A program made the translations under genes and the position numbers. A stretch of 64,000 nucleotides of DNA from CAWFNW01 sp963817405 (GTDB taxonomy: Bacteria; Actinomycetota; Coriobacteriia; Anaerosomatales; Anaerosomataceae). How positions within the stretch are numbered: the first letter of the stretch is position 1; each line of letters starts with the position of its first letter. The notes under the pieces are model-generated. The model worked only from the letters and a program-made list of their open reading frames with translations. It was not told where the DNA came from and made no database searches. Of the stretch, positions 24,031 to 32,263 are shown piece by piece. Location: contig CAWFNW010000002.1 of NCBI GenBank assembly GCA_963817405.1, positions 1-64,000 on the forward strand, read 5' to 3'.

Positions 24031-24445
24031 AACGACACCCAGGACCGTGATCGATGCATCGGTGGTCGTGAAGTGGTTCCTGTCCGAGAACATGTCGCAC
24101 GTCGACGAGGCCTGGCCGCTCCTGGAGGCGCACCTCATCGGACTCATCGTCCTGTGCGCGCCAGCGCATCTGCGACTTGAGGTGCTGAACGCGATGCGCT
24201 CCCGTCGCTTCCCCGAGGCCGAGATTCTGAAGACGGCGGACGCGCTCGAGGGCTTCCGGCTGGAGTGGCATCCCGTGGATGGCCCCACGGCGCGGGCCGC
24301 CGCCGAACTCGCCGCACGGCACAACCTCACGCTCTACGACGCAGCGTTCGCGGCACTCGCGCTGGAGCTCGACGCCGAGCTCATCACAGCTGACGGCCGG
24401 CTGGCGGCCTCAGGCGCGTGTCGTGCGCGGATGCTCGGCCGATAG
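24023..24445 (+). CDS. vapC: VapC-type PIN-domain ribonuclease toxin
   Basis: A 140-residue PIN-domain toxin. VIDASVVVKWFLSE carries the first acidic residue (D), AHLRLEVLNAMRS the second (E), and NLTLYDAAFAALALELDAEL ITADGRLA the third and fourth (Y-D-A-A, T-A-D). All four PIN acidic residues that hold Mg2+ are present. VapC toxins cleave tRNA or rRNA. It is translated with the VapB-type antitoxin (8-bp overlap). Its end lies 45 bp from the convergent racemase gene. Confidence 0.88.
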   Translation: MSETTPRTVIDASVVVKWFLSENMSHVDEAWPLLEAHLIGLIVLCAPAHLRLEVLNAMRSRRFPEAEILKTADALEGFRLEWHPVDGPTARAAAELAARHNLTLYDAAFAALALELDAELITADGRLAASGACRARMLGR

Positions 24446-24489
24446 TAGACGCTCGCGCGACCCAAGCCGCACCCCTCGGCGGCGCGTCG

Positions 24490-25557
24490 CTACTGCCCCA
24501 CGAACACCTTCTGCACATAGGGCGAGGTGAACGCCGCGAGCGTGGCGGCGTAGCTTGGGACGAAGCTGATGGCGTCGCTCAGACGGGGCGGCTCGGGGAG
24601 CGCGTCCACGTCCAAGACGAGGTGGTCGCTCGAGGCGCCGAGCACCTCGACGCGGGGGTCGAGCGGCACGATGCCCTCGGGCACGACGTCCTGGCGGCCG
24701 ATCGCGCAGATGGCGCGGCGACGGATGCCGCGGTCCTCGAATGCTGGACGGCCGCCGAACGCGTCCTGTGCGCTGATGCCGCTCGGCATGCTGGGCTTGC
24801 GAATGCACTCGATGACCGGTGCGGAGATGGTGATGGCGTCGGTGTGCAGATCGAGAATCGGCTGGCGCGTCACGGTGGAGACGCCGAGAAGGATGCTCTC
24901 GCCGATGCGCAGGCTGTCGACGCGGGCAGGGAGGTCGCCGGCGATGAGCGCGTCGAGCGAACTCGACATGCCGCCGCTCACGTGGAGGCGGCGGCCGAGC
25001 TGGCGTTCCGCGGCCTGGGTGAGGGCGACGAGCTCGCCGAGGTTCTCGGCGGTCGGGACGATCGCGCCGTAGCAGGTGAGGCTTGCGCCGATGCCGAAGA
25101 CCTCGATGGCGGAGAGTTGTTCCGCGGCGGGGAGGAATGCGGGCAGGTCCGCGGGCATCATGCCTTCGCGAAGGTCGCCCAGGTCCACCATCGCGATGAT
25201 CTTGTGGCGCTTCCCGGCGCGCGCGGCCGCGTCGTTGAGGGCGCGGACGGTCTCGAGTTCGCTCTCGAGCGAGACGTTGATGAGGCGCACGACGTCGTCG
25301 GCGAGCGCGGGCGTGGGCGCGCGAAGCGACCAGAACGGACCGGGGACGCCAGCCTCGCGCATGCGCGCGACGTTCTCGAGGCGCGAGTCTGCGATGCCGG
25401 ACGCGCCGCCGGCGAGCATCGCGCGCGCAACCTCCGGAGAGCCGCACGTGACTTTCGTGACGCCGTACACGACCCGGCCGCCAAGCGCCTCGACGACGCG
25501 ACGGGTGTTCTCGACGATCTTGTGGAGGTCGACGGTGACGGTGGCTCGTGAGAGCAT
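24490..25557 (-). CDS. Alanine/ornithine racemase-family PLP enzyme
   Basis: A 355-residue TIM-barrel PLP enzyme. TVTVDLHKIVENTRRVVEAL GGRVVYGVTKVTCGSPEVAR holds the PLP lysine in V-T-K-V, followed by GIADSRLENVARMREAGVPG and IAMVDLGDLREGMMPADLPA. Fold III racemases of the ornithine racemase group match this order (I-x-M-V-D-L-G-D-L-R-E-G). It could interconvert L- and D-ornithine, feeding a D-ornithine aminomutase route, but no aminomutase genes are present here. ATG 25557 is chosen because AGGAG lies 6 bp upstream and homologues start at L-S-R-A-T. Confidence 0.78.
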   Translation of the reverse strand: MLSRATVTVDLHKIVENTRRVVEALGGRVVYGVTKVTCGSPEVARAMLAGGASGIADSRLENVARMREAGVPGPFWSLRAPTPALADDVVRLINVSLESELETVRALNDAAARAGKRHKIIAMVDLGDLREGMMPADLPAFLPAAEQLSAIEVFGIGASLTCYGAIVPTAENLGELVALTQAAERQLGRRLHVSGGMSSSLDALIAGDLPARVDSLRIGESILLGVSTVTRQPILDLHTDAITISAPVIECIRKPSMPSGISAQDAFGGRPAFEDRGIRRRAICAIGRQDVVPEGIVPLDPRVEVLGASSDHLVLDVDALPEPPRLSDAISFVPSYAATLAAFTSPYVQKVFVGQ

Positions 25558-25664
25558 GCGGCGCTCCTCGGGGGACGGGGTGGCCTGACGGTGCGAAACC
25601 ATGGTACGCCACCGGGTGCTCCGCCGGGCCCGGAGCGATGCGTGCGAGTGCGCCGGTCCTCCGG

Positions 25665-25720
25665 GACCCTCTGTCGGACCGTCTGAGAAGTTATCAAATA
25701 TGCTAACTTTTCAGAGGGTC
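25665..25720. repeat. Dispersed palindrome, copy 8 (extended)
   Basis: GACCCTCTGTCGGACCGTCT then GAGAAGTTATCAAATATGCT and AACTTTTCAGAGGGTC. Like copy 6 it has a short insertion in the left arm; outer arms GACCCTCT/AGAGGGTC are perfect. Confidence 0.9.
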
Positions 25721-25880
25721 GGGCGAGGTCGTCCTGACTCCCTGAATGGGCGCGGGGCCCCGTCGCGTGGGGCCCCGCTTCTCAGGCGACCGGGGGAGGC
25801 TGCGGGTCCGCCGGTCACACACCGAGATCTGTCACGCCTCCGAAGAGGCCTCCCAGCATGCGCCGACGTACCCGTGCGGG

Positions 25881-25911
25881 AGACGAAAACGCCTTCCCGC
25901 GTCGGGAAGGC
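25881..25911 (-). terminator. Intrinsic terminator after the RNA-like segment
   Basis: On the minus strand GCCTTCCC, GACGC loop and GGGAAGGC form an 8-bp stem followed by GTTTTCGTC. This is the only hairpin in the window with a near-canonical U-run, and it lies directly downstream of the structured segment 25912-26035. Confidence 0.8.
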
Positions 25912-26035
25912 GAGCCGAGGCGATACGCCTCGAGGTCTCCTTTCCAGACGGGAGGCCAGCACGTTTCCCTGCTGACCCTGACGGCTTTGCGACCCTGGGT
26001 TGGCTCCGGTAGGTCGCAACGCTCGGAGATGTCTG
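25912..26035 (-). ncRNA. Candidate structured RNA or riboswitch-like leader
   Basis: Read on the minus strand the segment holds TTGCGACC pairing with GGTCGCAA (8 bp) around CCGGAGCC, then AAAGCCGTCAGGGTCAGCA pairing TGCTGGCC across a GGGAAACG loop, then GAGGCG/CGCCTC, followed directly by an intrinsic terminator. The GGTCGCAAAGCC string recalls the conserved core of c-di-GMP-I aptamers, but the tetraloop stem and the second core are not clear. No ORF follows for 320 bp, so it may be a free-standing RNA. Confidence 0.4.
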
Positions 26036-26094
26036 TAGTGTACCCCCATACATGCGGGAGGCAAACCGTTCGTGGGTACGGGAGGGCATCTGTC

Positions 26095-26138
26095 GAACGC
26101 TCTGGAAACTTATCAAATATGATAACTTTTTGGAGGGA
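26095..26138. repeat. Dispersed palindrome, copy 9
   Basis: GAACGCTCTGGAAACTTATC, centre AAATATGATAAC, right arm TTTTTGGAGGGAG. The core is intact and the outer left arm has diverged (GAACGCTCT). Confidence 0.85.
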
Positions 26139-26177
26139 GACGGCCGCGTCGAGCGTTCGGAGAGCCTCGGCATACCA

Positions 26178-26208
26178 GAGAGCGGCCGCAGCTGCTGCGG
26201 TCGCTCTC
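26178..26208. terminator. Hairpin near the end of the AOR-1 operon
   Basis: GAGAGCGGCCGCAG pairs with CTGCGGTCGCTCTC (one G-T) across a three-base loop, about 100 bp past the stop at 26306. There is no U-run on either strand, so it may act as a transcript-end stabiliser. Confidence 0.55.
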
Positions 26209-26305
26209 TTGGTGGTCGGCCGAGGTGAGGCGTCGCGCAGATACGACGCCCCCCGGGTCGTGCGAGCTAGCTCAGGCTCTTAAGATATGCGGCGATGTCG
26301 GACTG

Positions 26306-26725
26306 CTACTCCGCTGCCGCCTGAGCGGCGTCGCCGACGGTTGCGCTGTAGACGGGCACCAGCTGCAGCGCCCGCACCTGCATGAGCTCGCGCACACGCG
26401 GTGCTGCAATGCCGAACGGATCGCCAGTCGCGATTTCCGCCTTGATGGCGTCGGCGAGTTCTTCGTCTTCGAACACGCCGCGCACCCACTGCTCAACAGC
26501 GTTGAGGTCGATGTAGCCGATCGTCTCCTGGTTGTTCGGTCGCATTGCATCTTCGTACGTGCCGATCTTGAGGAAGCCGGCTGCTGACGCGAAGGTGTAC
26601 AGCGGGGTCGGGTTCGACCCGCCCATCACCGACATCTTCATGCCGACCAGCCGCTCCTCGTGGCCGACCTGACGCTTCAGGCGCTCGGCCAGCTCCTCAG
26701 ATGGTTCGTTCAGTGTCACAGTCAC
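26306..26725 (-). CDS. Small AOR-operon protein of unknown function
   Basis: A 139-residue soluble protein, last gene of the first AOR operon, 14 bp after the AOR stop. It reads TVTLNEPSEELAERLKRQVG HEERLVGMKMSVMGGSNPTP then GTYEDAMRPNNQETIGYIDL NAVEQWVRGVFEDEELADAI KAEIATGDPFGIAAPRVREL. No cysteines or membrane segments, so an electron-carrier role is unlikely; a chaperone or regulatory subunit is possible. The frame continues past the TAG stop at 26306 as QSDIAAYLKSLS before a second TAG. GTG 26725 follows AAGGAG. There is no homologue in the second AOR operon. Confidence 0.65.
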   Translation of the reverse strand: MTVTLNEPSEELAERLKRQVGHEERLVGMKMSVMGGSNPTPLYTFASAAGFLKIGTYEDAMRPNNQETIGYIDLNAVEQWVRGVFEDEELADAIKAEIATGDPFGIAAPRVRELMQVRALQLVPVYSATVGDAAQAAAE

Positions 26726-26738
26726 GCTTGATCGCTCC

Positions 26739-28826
26739 TTATGCTGCGCCGAGCTTCTTCTGCTTCTCGAGCTCGTCCGCGACCTGCGGCAGACCGAGTT
26801 CTTCGAGCGTCTTTCGTGTGGGCCAACCCGTCTTCACGTCCCAGCCTTCGACCCTGTAGAAGTTGGTCTTCCACTCGTCGACCTTGGCACGATCGAGCTT
26901 GCGGCCTGCGACGCTCTTGTACGACCAGGTGTCGTTCTCGAACACGGGTACGACGTACGGGACCTCGTAGGTGGTATAGCCAGGTACGGCCCCAACCTCG
27001 TAGTTGTAGTCGGTGAAGTTCTCCATGTCGCGATGGCGGCCCTGGAGGACCCAGATCGAGCGGTCGAGGTTCCAGATCTTGCGACCCGTCTCCATGCCCT
27101 CCTCGAAGGTCATGCTCTTGCCGGTGACCGCGTTAAAGAACTTCGGCTCTGCCTCGCCAGTCAGACCCATGCCGTCCTTGCCGTAGGCGTTGTAGTAGTC
27201 GCCGTAGGCCCAGTCGCAGAACCCGAGCGACTGCTTGTAGAACCGAGTGTAGTGACGGTGCCACGCGACCATCTTGGCCATGGACTCGGCGTAGATGCCT
27301 TCGTCGCTGTAGTTGAACATCATCGGGTCCGCGTACGGGACGAGCTTCTGCTTCGCAATCTCCGGGAGTTGCTCAGGGGGGCACGCAGCCGCGACTCCGA
27401 AGAGCGCTGCGATGGAAGGCGCCCAGAACACGAGGGTGTTGAAGTCGTGCTCGTTGATGTCGCGCTCCCCGACGAGCGAGCCATAGCCCCACTCGACCTC
27501 GGTGCGAGCGTCGTAGTGCTGCGGGTAGCCCCATGCCTGCAGGGGCAGGATGCCCGTTTTGGTGTCCTCTTCGTAGCGGCCCCACTTGACCGCCGCGAGG
27601 GCGAGGCCTTCGTGAAGAACCGCGCCGATGTCCTGCTTGTTGACGATCATGTCGAGCAGCTGCTTGATGAACGAGGACTCGCCGAGCTTCGACATGTCCA
27701 GGTTCGTGTCGATCTCCTTGCCCTTACCGAGAATGCCGAGCGTCGACAGATGGTTCAGCCAGATGATCATGCCTTCCAGCTGGTACACGTTCACGCCGTA
27801 GCGCTGCGCGAGTTCGGTCGAGTCGAGGATCGCCTGCGTGTACTTGCCGTGCGCGGCCTGGTCGTAGACGTGGTAGAAGAAGTAGTCCACGCACGACGAG
27901 CCGTTGCTGGCGCCTGAGGCCCAGCGGACACGGCAGTTCTTGTGGCAGCCCATGCAGCCCATCGGTGACCCGCCCTGCTCGGCCGGGCCGTAGCCCTTGG
28001 AGCCGGAGGCGGGGTTCCCGCCGAACATGGAGCCCATGCCCTGCGGCGTGAAGTCCTCGATGTGGCCGGCCACTGCGTACTGGTACGACCAGAGGCGCGC
28101 GTCCATGAGCCCCTTGGCATCGGCGATCTCTACGCCGCTGGTGCCGATGACGCTGATCGCCTTGAGGTTCTTCGAGCCCCAGACCGCGCCGAAGCCGCCC
28201 TGCCCGGCGCCGTTGCCGGCGTCGTGGATGAGGGCCGCCGTGCGGCTGAGCGTCTCGCCTGCCTTGCCGATGGTGAGCACCGCCGGGCGCTGGGTGGTGC
28301 GACCGTCATCACGGCTGCGACCGAGCGAGCGCCACTCAGTGTCGTTGTTGTTCTGAACGACGCGCCAGATCTCTTCCTGGGTCTCAGTGGTGTCGAGGCC
28401 CCAGAGTCCGGCCGCATCCTTGATCTCGACCTTGTCGTCGCGGATGTCGACCCAGACGGGCTTCGCGGACTTGCCTTCGACGACGATGCCGTCCCAACCG
28501 GCGAACTTCATCTGGCCGGAGAAACGACCGCCGAAGTTCGATCGCGTGAACCACTCTACCGGGTAGCCCTGGGCACCGATCGCCTGGACCTCCGTGCGGC
28601 CGGACGCGGCCGGCGTGAGGGTACCTGAAAGCGGCGATGCCATAATCGTCACGACGTTCTTGGGGTCGAAGGCGCTCACGGTCTTGTCCTGGCACAGGTC
28701 CCAGAAGATCGCCGAGCCCATGCCGTGTCCGCCGCCGAACTCTTCGTATTTGCTCGTCTCGAGCGTGGAGGTCTTCCCCGTTGTGAGGTCGATCCTCAAG
28801 ATCTTTCCGGTGTATCCACCGCTCAT
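26739..28826 (-). CDS. AOR-family tungsten oxidoreductase 1
   Basis: A 695-residue AOR-family enzyme, expected to hold a bis-pterin W/Mo centre and one [4Fe-4S] cluster. It begins SGGYTGKILRIDLTTGK and the cluster motif is GCMGCHKNCRVRW (C-x2-C-x3-C) with a distal cysteine in LGFCDWAYGDYY. N-domain EWFTRSNFGGRFSGQMKFAG WDGIVVEGKS and GQGGFGAVWGSKNLKAISVI GTSGV are diagnostic. No signal peptide is seen. ATG 28826 is chosen for its AGGAGG site; an in-frame earlier start is not conserved. It is longer than ferredoxin-dependent AORs (~600) and lies downstream of a Tat-ferredoxin and cytochrome b, recalling E. coli YdhV. Substrate unknown. Confidence 0.93.
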   Translation of the reverse strand: MSGGYTGKILRIDLTTGKTSTLETSKYEEFGGGHGMGSAIFWDLCQDKTVSAFDPKNVVTIMASPLSGTLTPAASGRTEVQAIGAQGYPVEWFTRSNFGGRFSGQMKFAGWDGIVVEGKSAKPVWVDIRDDKVEIKDAAGLWGLDTTETQEEIWRVVQNNNDTEWRSLGRSRDDGRTTQRPAVLTIGKAGETLSRTAALIHDAGNGAGQGGFGAVWGSKNLKAISVIGTSGVEIADAKGLMDARLWSYQYAVAGHIEDFTPQGMGSMFGGNPASGSKGYGPAEQGGSPMGCMGCHKNCRVRWASGASNGSSCVDYFFYHVYDQAAHGKYTQAILDSTELAQRYGVNVYQLEGMIIWLNHLSTLGILGKGKEIDTNLDMSKLGESSFIKQLLDMIVNKQDIGAVLHEGLALAAVKWGRYEEDTKTGILPLQAWGYPQHYDARTEVEWGYGSLVGERDINEHDFNTLVFWAPSIAALFGVAAACPPEQLPEIAKQKLVPYADPMMFNYSDEGIYAESMAKMVAWHRHYTRFYKQSLGFCDWAYGDYYNAYGKDGMGLTGEAEPKFFNAVTGKSMTFEEGMETGRKIWNLDRSIWVLQGRHRDMENFTDYNYEVGAVPGYTTYEVPYVVPVFENDTWSYKSVAGRKLDRAKVDEWKTNFYRVEGWDVKTGWPTRKTLEELGLPQVADELEKQKKLGAA

Positions 28827-28895
28827 CTGTTTTTCCTCCTGATCGAACGTGCTGACCCTTGCAGAAGCGCTGCTTGACACTGTTTGCGCCGGGGC

Positions 28896-29672
28896 TTAGC
28901 CCTCGGCACCCGCAACTGCCGTTGCTACTCCGATGTACTCGCCGTTATCGCCCGTGGGGAGACCGAGTACGGTCCACGCGGGCATGTCCTTGCGCAGGTT
29001 GACCTGGTAGCCGTCGTCGCCCTGAAGCGGTACCTCAGTGACGAACTTGATGGCCTTGGTCGGGCAGATCGCGACGCACGCCTGGGCTCCGCCGGGGCCG
29101 CCGTCCGCGGTCATGAACGGCGTGTCGGCGCACAGGTCGCACTTCTGCGCGTGCTTCTCCTTCGGGTTCCACTGGACCCGCGAGGGAGTGAACGGGCATG
29201 CGTTGATGCAGCGCTCGCAGCCGATGCACTTGCCGGGATCCACCGTGCGGACGTCGCCGTTCGCCGCGTCCGTGTGCATGGCCCCGGTCGGGCAGGCCTC
29301 GACGCACGCCGGGAACGGGCACTGCCGGCACTGCTGCTGGACGACGCTTTCGGTGTTGCCGAACGGACCGAACGGGTCCGCGAGCACCTGAATCCGCGAA
29401 AGCGAGATGTTGCACTCGCCGCTGTGCACGAGCGAACACGCGAGCATGCAGCTTGCGCAGCCGGCGCACTTCTTCGTGTCGACGAGGAGGTAGCCCCGAG
29501 AAACCGGAACGGCGAATACCTTGTCCGGCAGGAAGAGGCCCTTGACGAGCATTCCGCCGAAGATGGCTCCGACACCCACGCCGCCGACACCGGTGATAAA
29601 CTCACGTCGGCTCAGCTGCTTGGCTGCGGCCTCCTCTGATTCGCCACTCTTCTTGAGATCGTTGTCCGACAT
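28896..29672 (-). CDS. Tat-signal four-cluster ferredoxin, AOR-1 operon
   Basis: A 258-residue protein with a twin-arginine signal at residues ~18-45 (LSRREFITGVGGVGVGAIF, then GMLVKGLFL). Four ferredoxin-type clusters are visible: CAGCASCMLAC, CRQCPFPACVEAC, CIGCERCINAC and CDLC...CVAIC. The signal predicts export or membrane insertion, and the clusters a wire from AOR to cytochrome b. ATG 29672 has AAAGGA upstream. It lies between cytochrome b (32 bp) and AOR. E. coli YdhX is the closest known layout. Confidence 0.92.
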   Translation of the reverse strand: MSDNDLKKSGESEEAAAKQLSRREFITGVGGVGVGAIFGGMLVKGLFLPDKVFAVPVSRGYLLVDTKKCAGCASCMLACSLVHSGECNISLSRIQVLADPFGPFGNTESVVQQQCRQCPFPACVEACPTGAMHTDAANGDVRTVDPGKCIGCERCINACPFTPSRVQWNPKEKHAQKCDLCADTPFMTADGGPGGAQACVAICPTKAIKFVTEVPLQGDDGYQVNLRKDMPAWTVLGLPTGDNGEYIGVATAVAGAEG

Positions 29673-29704
29673 TGCTTCTAGTCCTTTCTGCTGATTCATC
29701 CGAG

Positions 29705-30553
29705 TTACTCGGAGGCGTCTCGGCCGCTGGTGAGGCGCCGGTACCAGCCGGCGTGTTCCTTCTGCGCCTGCTCCTTCGTGATGTAGCCCGTGAACATCGA
29801 ACGCAGCACCGGCCATGAGTTCGGCAGGATGGCTGCGAAGAAGACGTGGGCGAGGAAGAACGCGAGGAGACCGACTGTCGCGATGTCGTGGACCGGCGTA
29901 GCCACGCTCATGAGAGCGGCGGGCACGTTGAGCGCGTGCGCCGCGACCTTGAGAAGCCCGGTCACGATGACGGTGATCGTGGTGACGAGCGCGAGCAGAT
30001 ACGCCATCTTCTCGCTCTCGAAGTACTTGTCCTCCGGCGGCATCTCGTACTTCTTCACGCCGAGCAGGTGACCGTAGTGCTGCACGGTGAACGAGAACGC
30101 GTTCTTGGTGGGGAGATGCTCGCCAAAACGCTTCCAGGAGAGCAGGGTGTTCGCGCCGTAGTAGAAGGTGCCGAAGAGGAACACCACCACAGCGACGAAG
30201 TGGACGTTCATCGCCGTCCATACGGGCACGCCGCTCCCGACGAGCCCAGGGACGAAAAGGAAACCGAGCGAGATGCCGCTCACGAGCAGGACGAGCGTCC
30301 CGATCCCATGGGTCCAGTGCTCCAGAATCGCGGGACCGTCGTGCCGAAGAACGCGGTCCCCCTCGATTCTTGGATCTTGCCGTTTGGTGAGACCGGCCGC
30401 GAGGACTCCGACGAACGGCGCTGCGAACACCAGCCACCAACCGGTGTCGAAGAACAGCTCCGAGTCTGGCGCCCTTGCGACGCGCACCGCGAATGCGATG
30501 CCGATGACCACTGCGACAGCGATAGCCACCGCAATGGACACACGTCTACTCAC
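29705..30553 (-). CDS. Cytochrome b subunit, AOR-1 operon
   Basis: An ~282-residue b-type cytochrome of the formate dehydrogenase/thiosulfate reductase gamma group. About five membrane segments: VSIAVAIAVAVVIGIAFAV, GWWLVFAAPFVGVLAAGL, ILEHWTHGIGTLVLLVSGIS LGFLF, MNVHFVAVVVFLFGTFYYGA and VHDIATVGLLAFFLAHVFFA AIL. Histidines in H-W-T-H, N-V-H-F and P-V-H-D...L-A-H are haem ligand candidates. It would pass electrons to quinone. The GTG at 30553 is preferred for spacing; ATG 30559 is two codons earlier. First gene of the operon. Confidence 0.88.
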   Translation of the reverse strand: MSRRVSIAVAIAVAVVIGIAFAVRVARAPDSELFFDTGWWLVFAAPFVGVLAAGLTKRQDPRIEGDRVLRHDGPAILEHWTHGIGTLVLLVSGISLGFLFVPGLVGSGVPVWTAMNVHFVAVVVFLFGTFYYGANTLLSWKRFGEHLPTKNAFSFTVQHYGHLLGVKKYEMPPEDKYFESEKMAYLLALVTTITVIVTGLLKVAAHALNVPAALMSVATPVHDIATVGLLAFFLAHVFFAAILPNSWPVLRSMFTGYITKEQAQKEHAGWYRRLTSGRDASE

Positions 30554-30653
30554 GTGCATCAACCCCTTCCCACTGTTGTTACTGACAGGCGTTTGCGAAT
30601 CTGCCGGGCCTGTAGACCGTTTCATTAGGGGCGTTTGGCGTGTGACTGTCAAT

Positions 30654-30714
30654 CTCTCAAGATTTGATACCTGACTGGACATTAGGTGCCGGTGCAAGTA
30701 TCATTTCTTGATAG
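30654..30714. promoter_or_regulatory. Inverted repeat between AOR-1 operon and Fic-like gene
   Basis: CTCTCAAGATTTGATAC (30654-30670) and its inverted partner GTATCATTTCTTGATAG (30698-30714) are 27 bp apart. A related TGTCAATCTCTCMAA-type string lies in the same position before the second AOR operon (63170-63192). The placement between divergent genes makes this a good operator candidate. Confidence 0.6.
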
Positions 30715-30757
30715 TTGTTTGTCGATTGCTGGCTGCCTGTCACGGAAAGGTCGTGCT

Positions 30758-32093
30758 GTGAGCGAATCGGAGCTCTTCGAGCAGTTAGCGGCACTGCTCG
30801 CCGAAGGCGGGCCCGTGCGGGACCTCCTCAGGCGCGGCAGCCGCTCGTACCTCACGTGGGACCAGTTCCTCGCCTTTCGACTCCCGGAGGCGATGAGCCC
30901 CGTGCAGACGTGGGATCTCATGAAGGTCGTCGACCAGACGGCGGGCATCGATCTGCCCATTCCAGACCTCCAAGGCAACGCGTACTGGTACCGGCGTACG
31001 CACGACATCGCCGACTCGGTCAGCCGGATCCAGTGCTTGTGCCGCTCGGATTCGGAGCTCTACCGGCAACTCACCACCGCGCGGAACCGGCGCGTTCTGG
31101 TCCGCTCTCGCATCGACGAGACGCTCGCCGCGGCACTGCTTGACGGGCTCGAGATCTCCGAGGAGCAGGGCTACGAATTGCTGGAGTCCGACCGGGCGCC
31201 GCGCAACAACACCGAGCGGATCGTGCGCAACACGCTCACGGCGCTCGACCACTTGGACGACCTCATCGCCGAGCCGTTCACCTACGAGCTGCTCATGCAT
31301 CTTCGCGCGCTGCTGCTTGAAGGGCTGAGCGTCGACACCTGGCAGACCACGACGCGGCGCATGGGACTCATGCCATCGGAGTACAGCGATGAGGAGGTGC
31401 GCCGTGGCGCCGAGCAGCAGATCCGCTACATCTGCGACTACGCGAACCACCTCACCGGCGATCTCTCACGATCACCCCGTGCTGCGCGCGCTGCTCCTGC
31501 CGGACATGTTCCGGTTCTACCGCCCGCTCCCGTGCCTGAACAGCCAGGTCGGCAGGCTCGTCTTCCGGCTCTACGCGCTCAAGGCCGGGCTGCCGGTGCT
31601 GGGCATGCTGCCGATCTCGCGGGCCAAGCTGGCGTGGGAGGACGATGTGCTCGAGTCGTCGATCGTCGCGCTCCGGCCCGCCGAGTACTTCGAGGCGCAC
31701 CGCCACTTCGGGAACGATCTCACGGGCTACATGACCTTGGCGGTGCAGCTGGCACTCACCGCACTGCGGGACCTGAGCCAGCAGATGGAGGAGCTGAAGC
31801 GCCAGGACGAGGAGTTGCGTTCGCTGCTCCAGACGGATCCGTCGATCAACCACCGGCAGCGGTCGGTGCTTGGGCGAGCGCTCAAGAACCCGACCGCCGA
31901 GTTCCGCATCGCCGCGCACAGGACGACCCACAGCGTCGTGTACGCGACGGCGCGCGCGGATCTGCTCGACCTCGTCGACCGAGGCTACCTGGAGATGGTG
32001 ACGAGAGGCCGTGCGTTCGTCTTCGTCCCGAAACCCGGCATGCGCGCGCTGCTGGAGCGCGACGAGGGCATCGAGCCGACCGCGGCCGAGTAG
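30758..32093 (+). CDS. Fic-like/winged-HTH protein 1 (frameshifted)
   Basis: A ~445-residue protein divergent from the AOR-1 operon. RRVLVRSRIDETLAAALLDG LEISEEQGYELLESDRAPRN NTERIVRNTLTALDHLDDL aligns with the Fic N-terminal helical region, with the inhibitory S-x-x-x-E-G replaced (L-D-G). After a one-base shift near 31464 comes SHDHPVLRALLLPDMFRFYR PLPCLNSQVGRLVFRLYALK where HPFxxGNGRxxR is expected; the GNGR core is absent. The end (RQRSVLGRALKNPTAEFRIA, RADLLDLVDRGYLEMVTRGR) is a winged helix. It is probably a non-AMPylating regulator. GTG 30758 follows GGAAAGG. A paralogue lies at 63258. Confidence 0.68.
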
Positions 32094-32150
32094 GGCGGCG
32101 GGCGGGGCGCGGCGGGCGGGGCGGGCGAGGCGGCAGTGCCGCTCCACGCA
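32094..32150. repeat. GC-rich tract before palindrome copy 10
   Basis: GGGCGGCGGGCGGGGCGCG and related units right after the Fic-like gene stop. Low-complexity and non-coding. Confidence 0.6.
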
Positions 32151-32195
32151 CGCGAGTTAGCAGATATGCGAACTATGGGGAGTTCGCAGAGTGCC
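32150..32195. repeat. Dispersed palindrome, degenerate copy 10
   Basis: CGCGAGTTAGCAGATATGCG AACTATGGGGAGTTCGCAGA: the core GTTAGCAnATATGCnAAC and its spacing match the family, but the outer arms are lost and the stem is imperfect. It lies between convergent genes, next to an unrelated inverted repeat. Confidence 0.5.
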
Positions 32196-32198
32196 ATC

Positions 32199-32230
32199 CC
32201 GTGATCGCGAGGATCGCGATCACGGGATGG
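32199..32230. terminator. Perfect hairpin between convergent genes
   Basis: CCATCCCGTGATCGCG pairs with CGCGATCACGGGATGG with no unpaired loop bases beyond AGGAT, a strong stem between the Fic-like gene (plus) and the surface protein (minus). It is suited to stop transcription from both sides, though no U-run is present. Confidence 0.65.
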
Positions 32231-32263
32231 CGTAGAAGGGCGAGCCTTCTGCGATTCGTCCCC

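Larger units (their letters stand above)
25558..26305. other. Long gene-free interval with two palindromes and an RNA-like segment
   Basis: About 750 bp without a supported gene. It contains palindrome copies 8 and 9, a GC hairpin GCGGGGCCCC/GGGGCCCCGC (25752-25778), a classic terminator (25881-25911), a structured-looking segment to its right (25912-26035), and a 14-bp hairpin at 26178-26208 near the end of the small AOR-linked gene. Short frames in the interval lack codon bias. Confidence 0.7.

Noticed and set aside
25912..26035. Firm assignment as c-di-GMP-I riboswitch
   Set aside because: Only part of the conserved core is present and no regulated gene follows closely; kept as an unclassified RNA candidate.
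25711..26064. 117-codon open frame on minus strand in the long gap
   Set aside because: It runs across a terminator, a GC hairpin and the RNA-like segment and has no codon bias.
32199..32230. Perfect hairpin as another palindrome-family copy
   Set aside because: Sequence (CCATCCCGTGATCGCG) is unrelated to the GACCCTCT family; treated as a bidirectional terminator-like stem.
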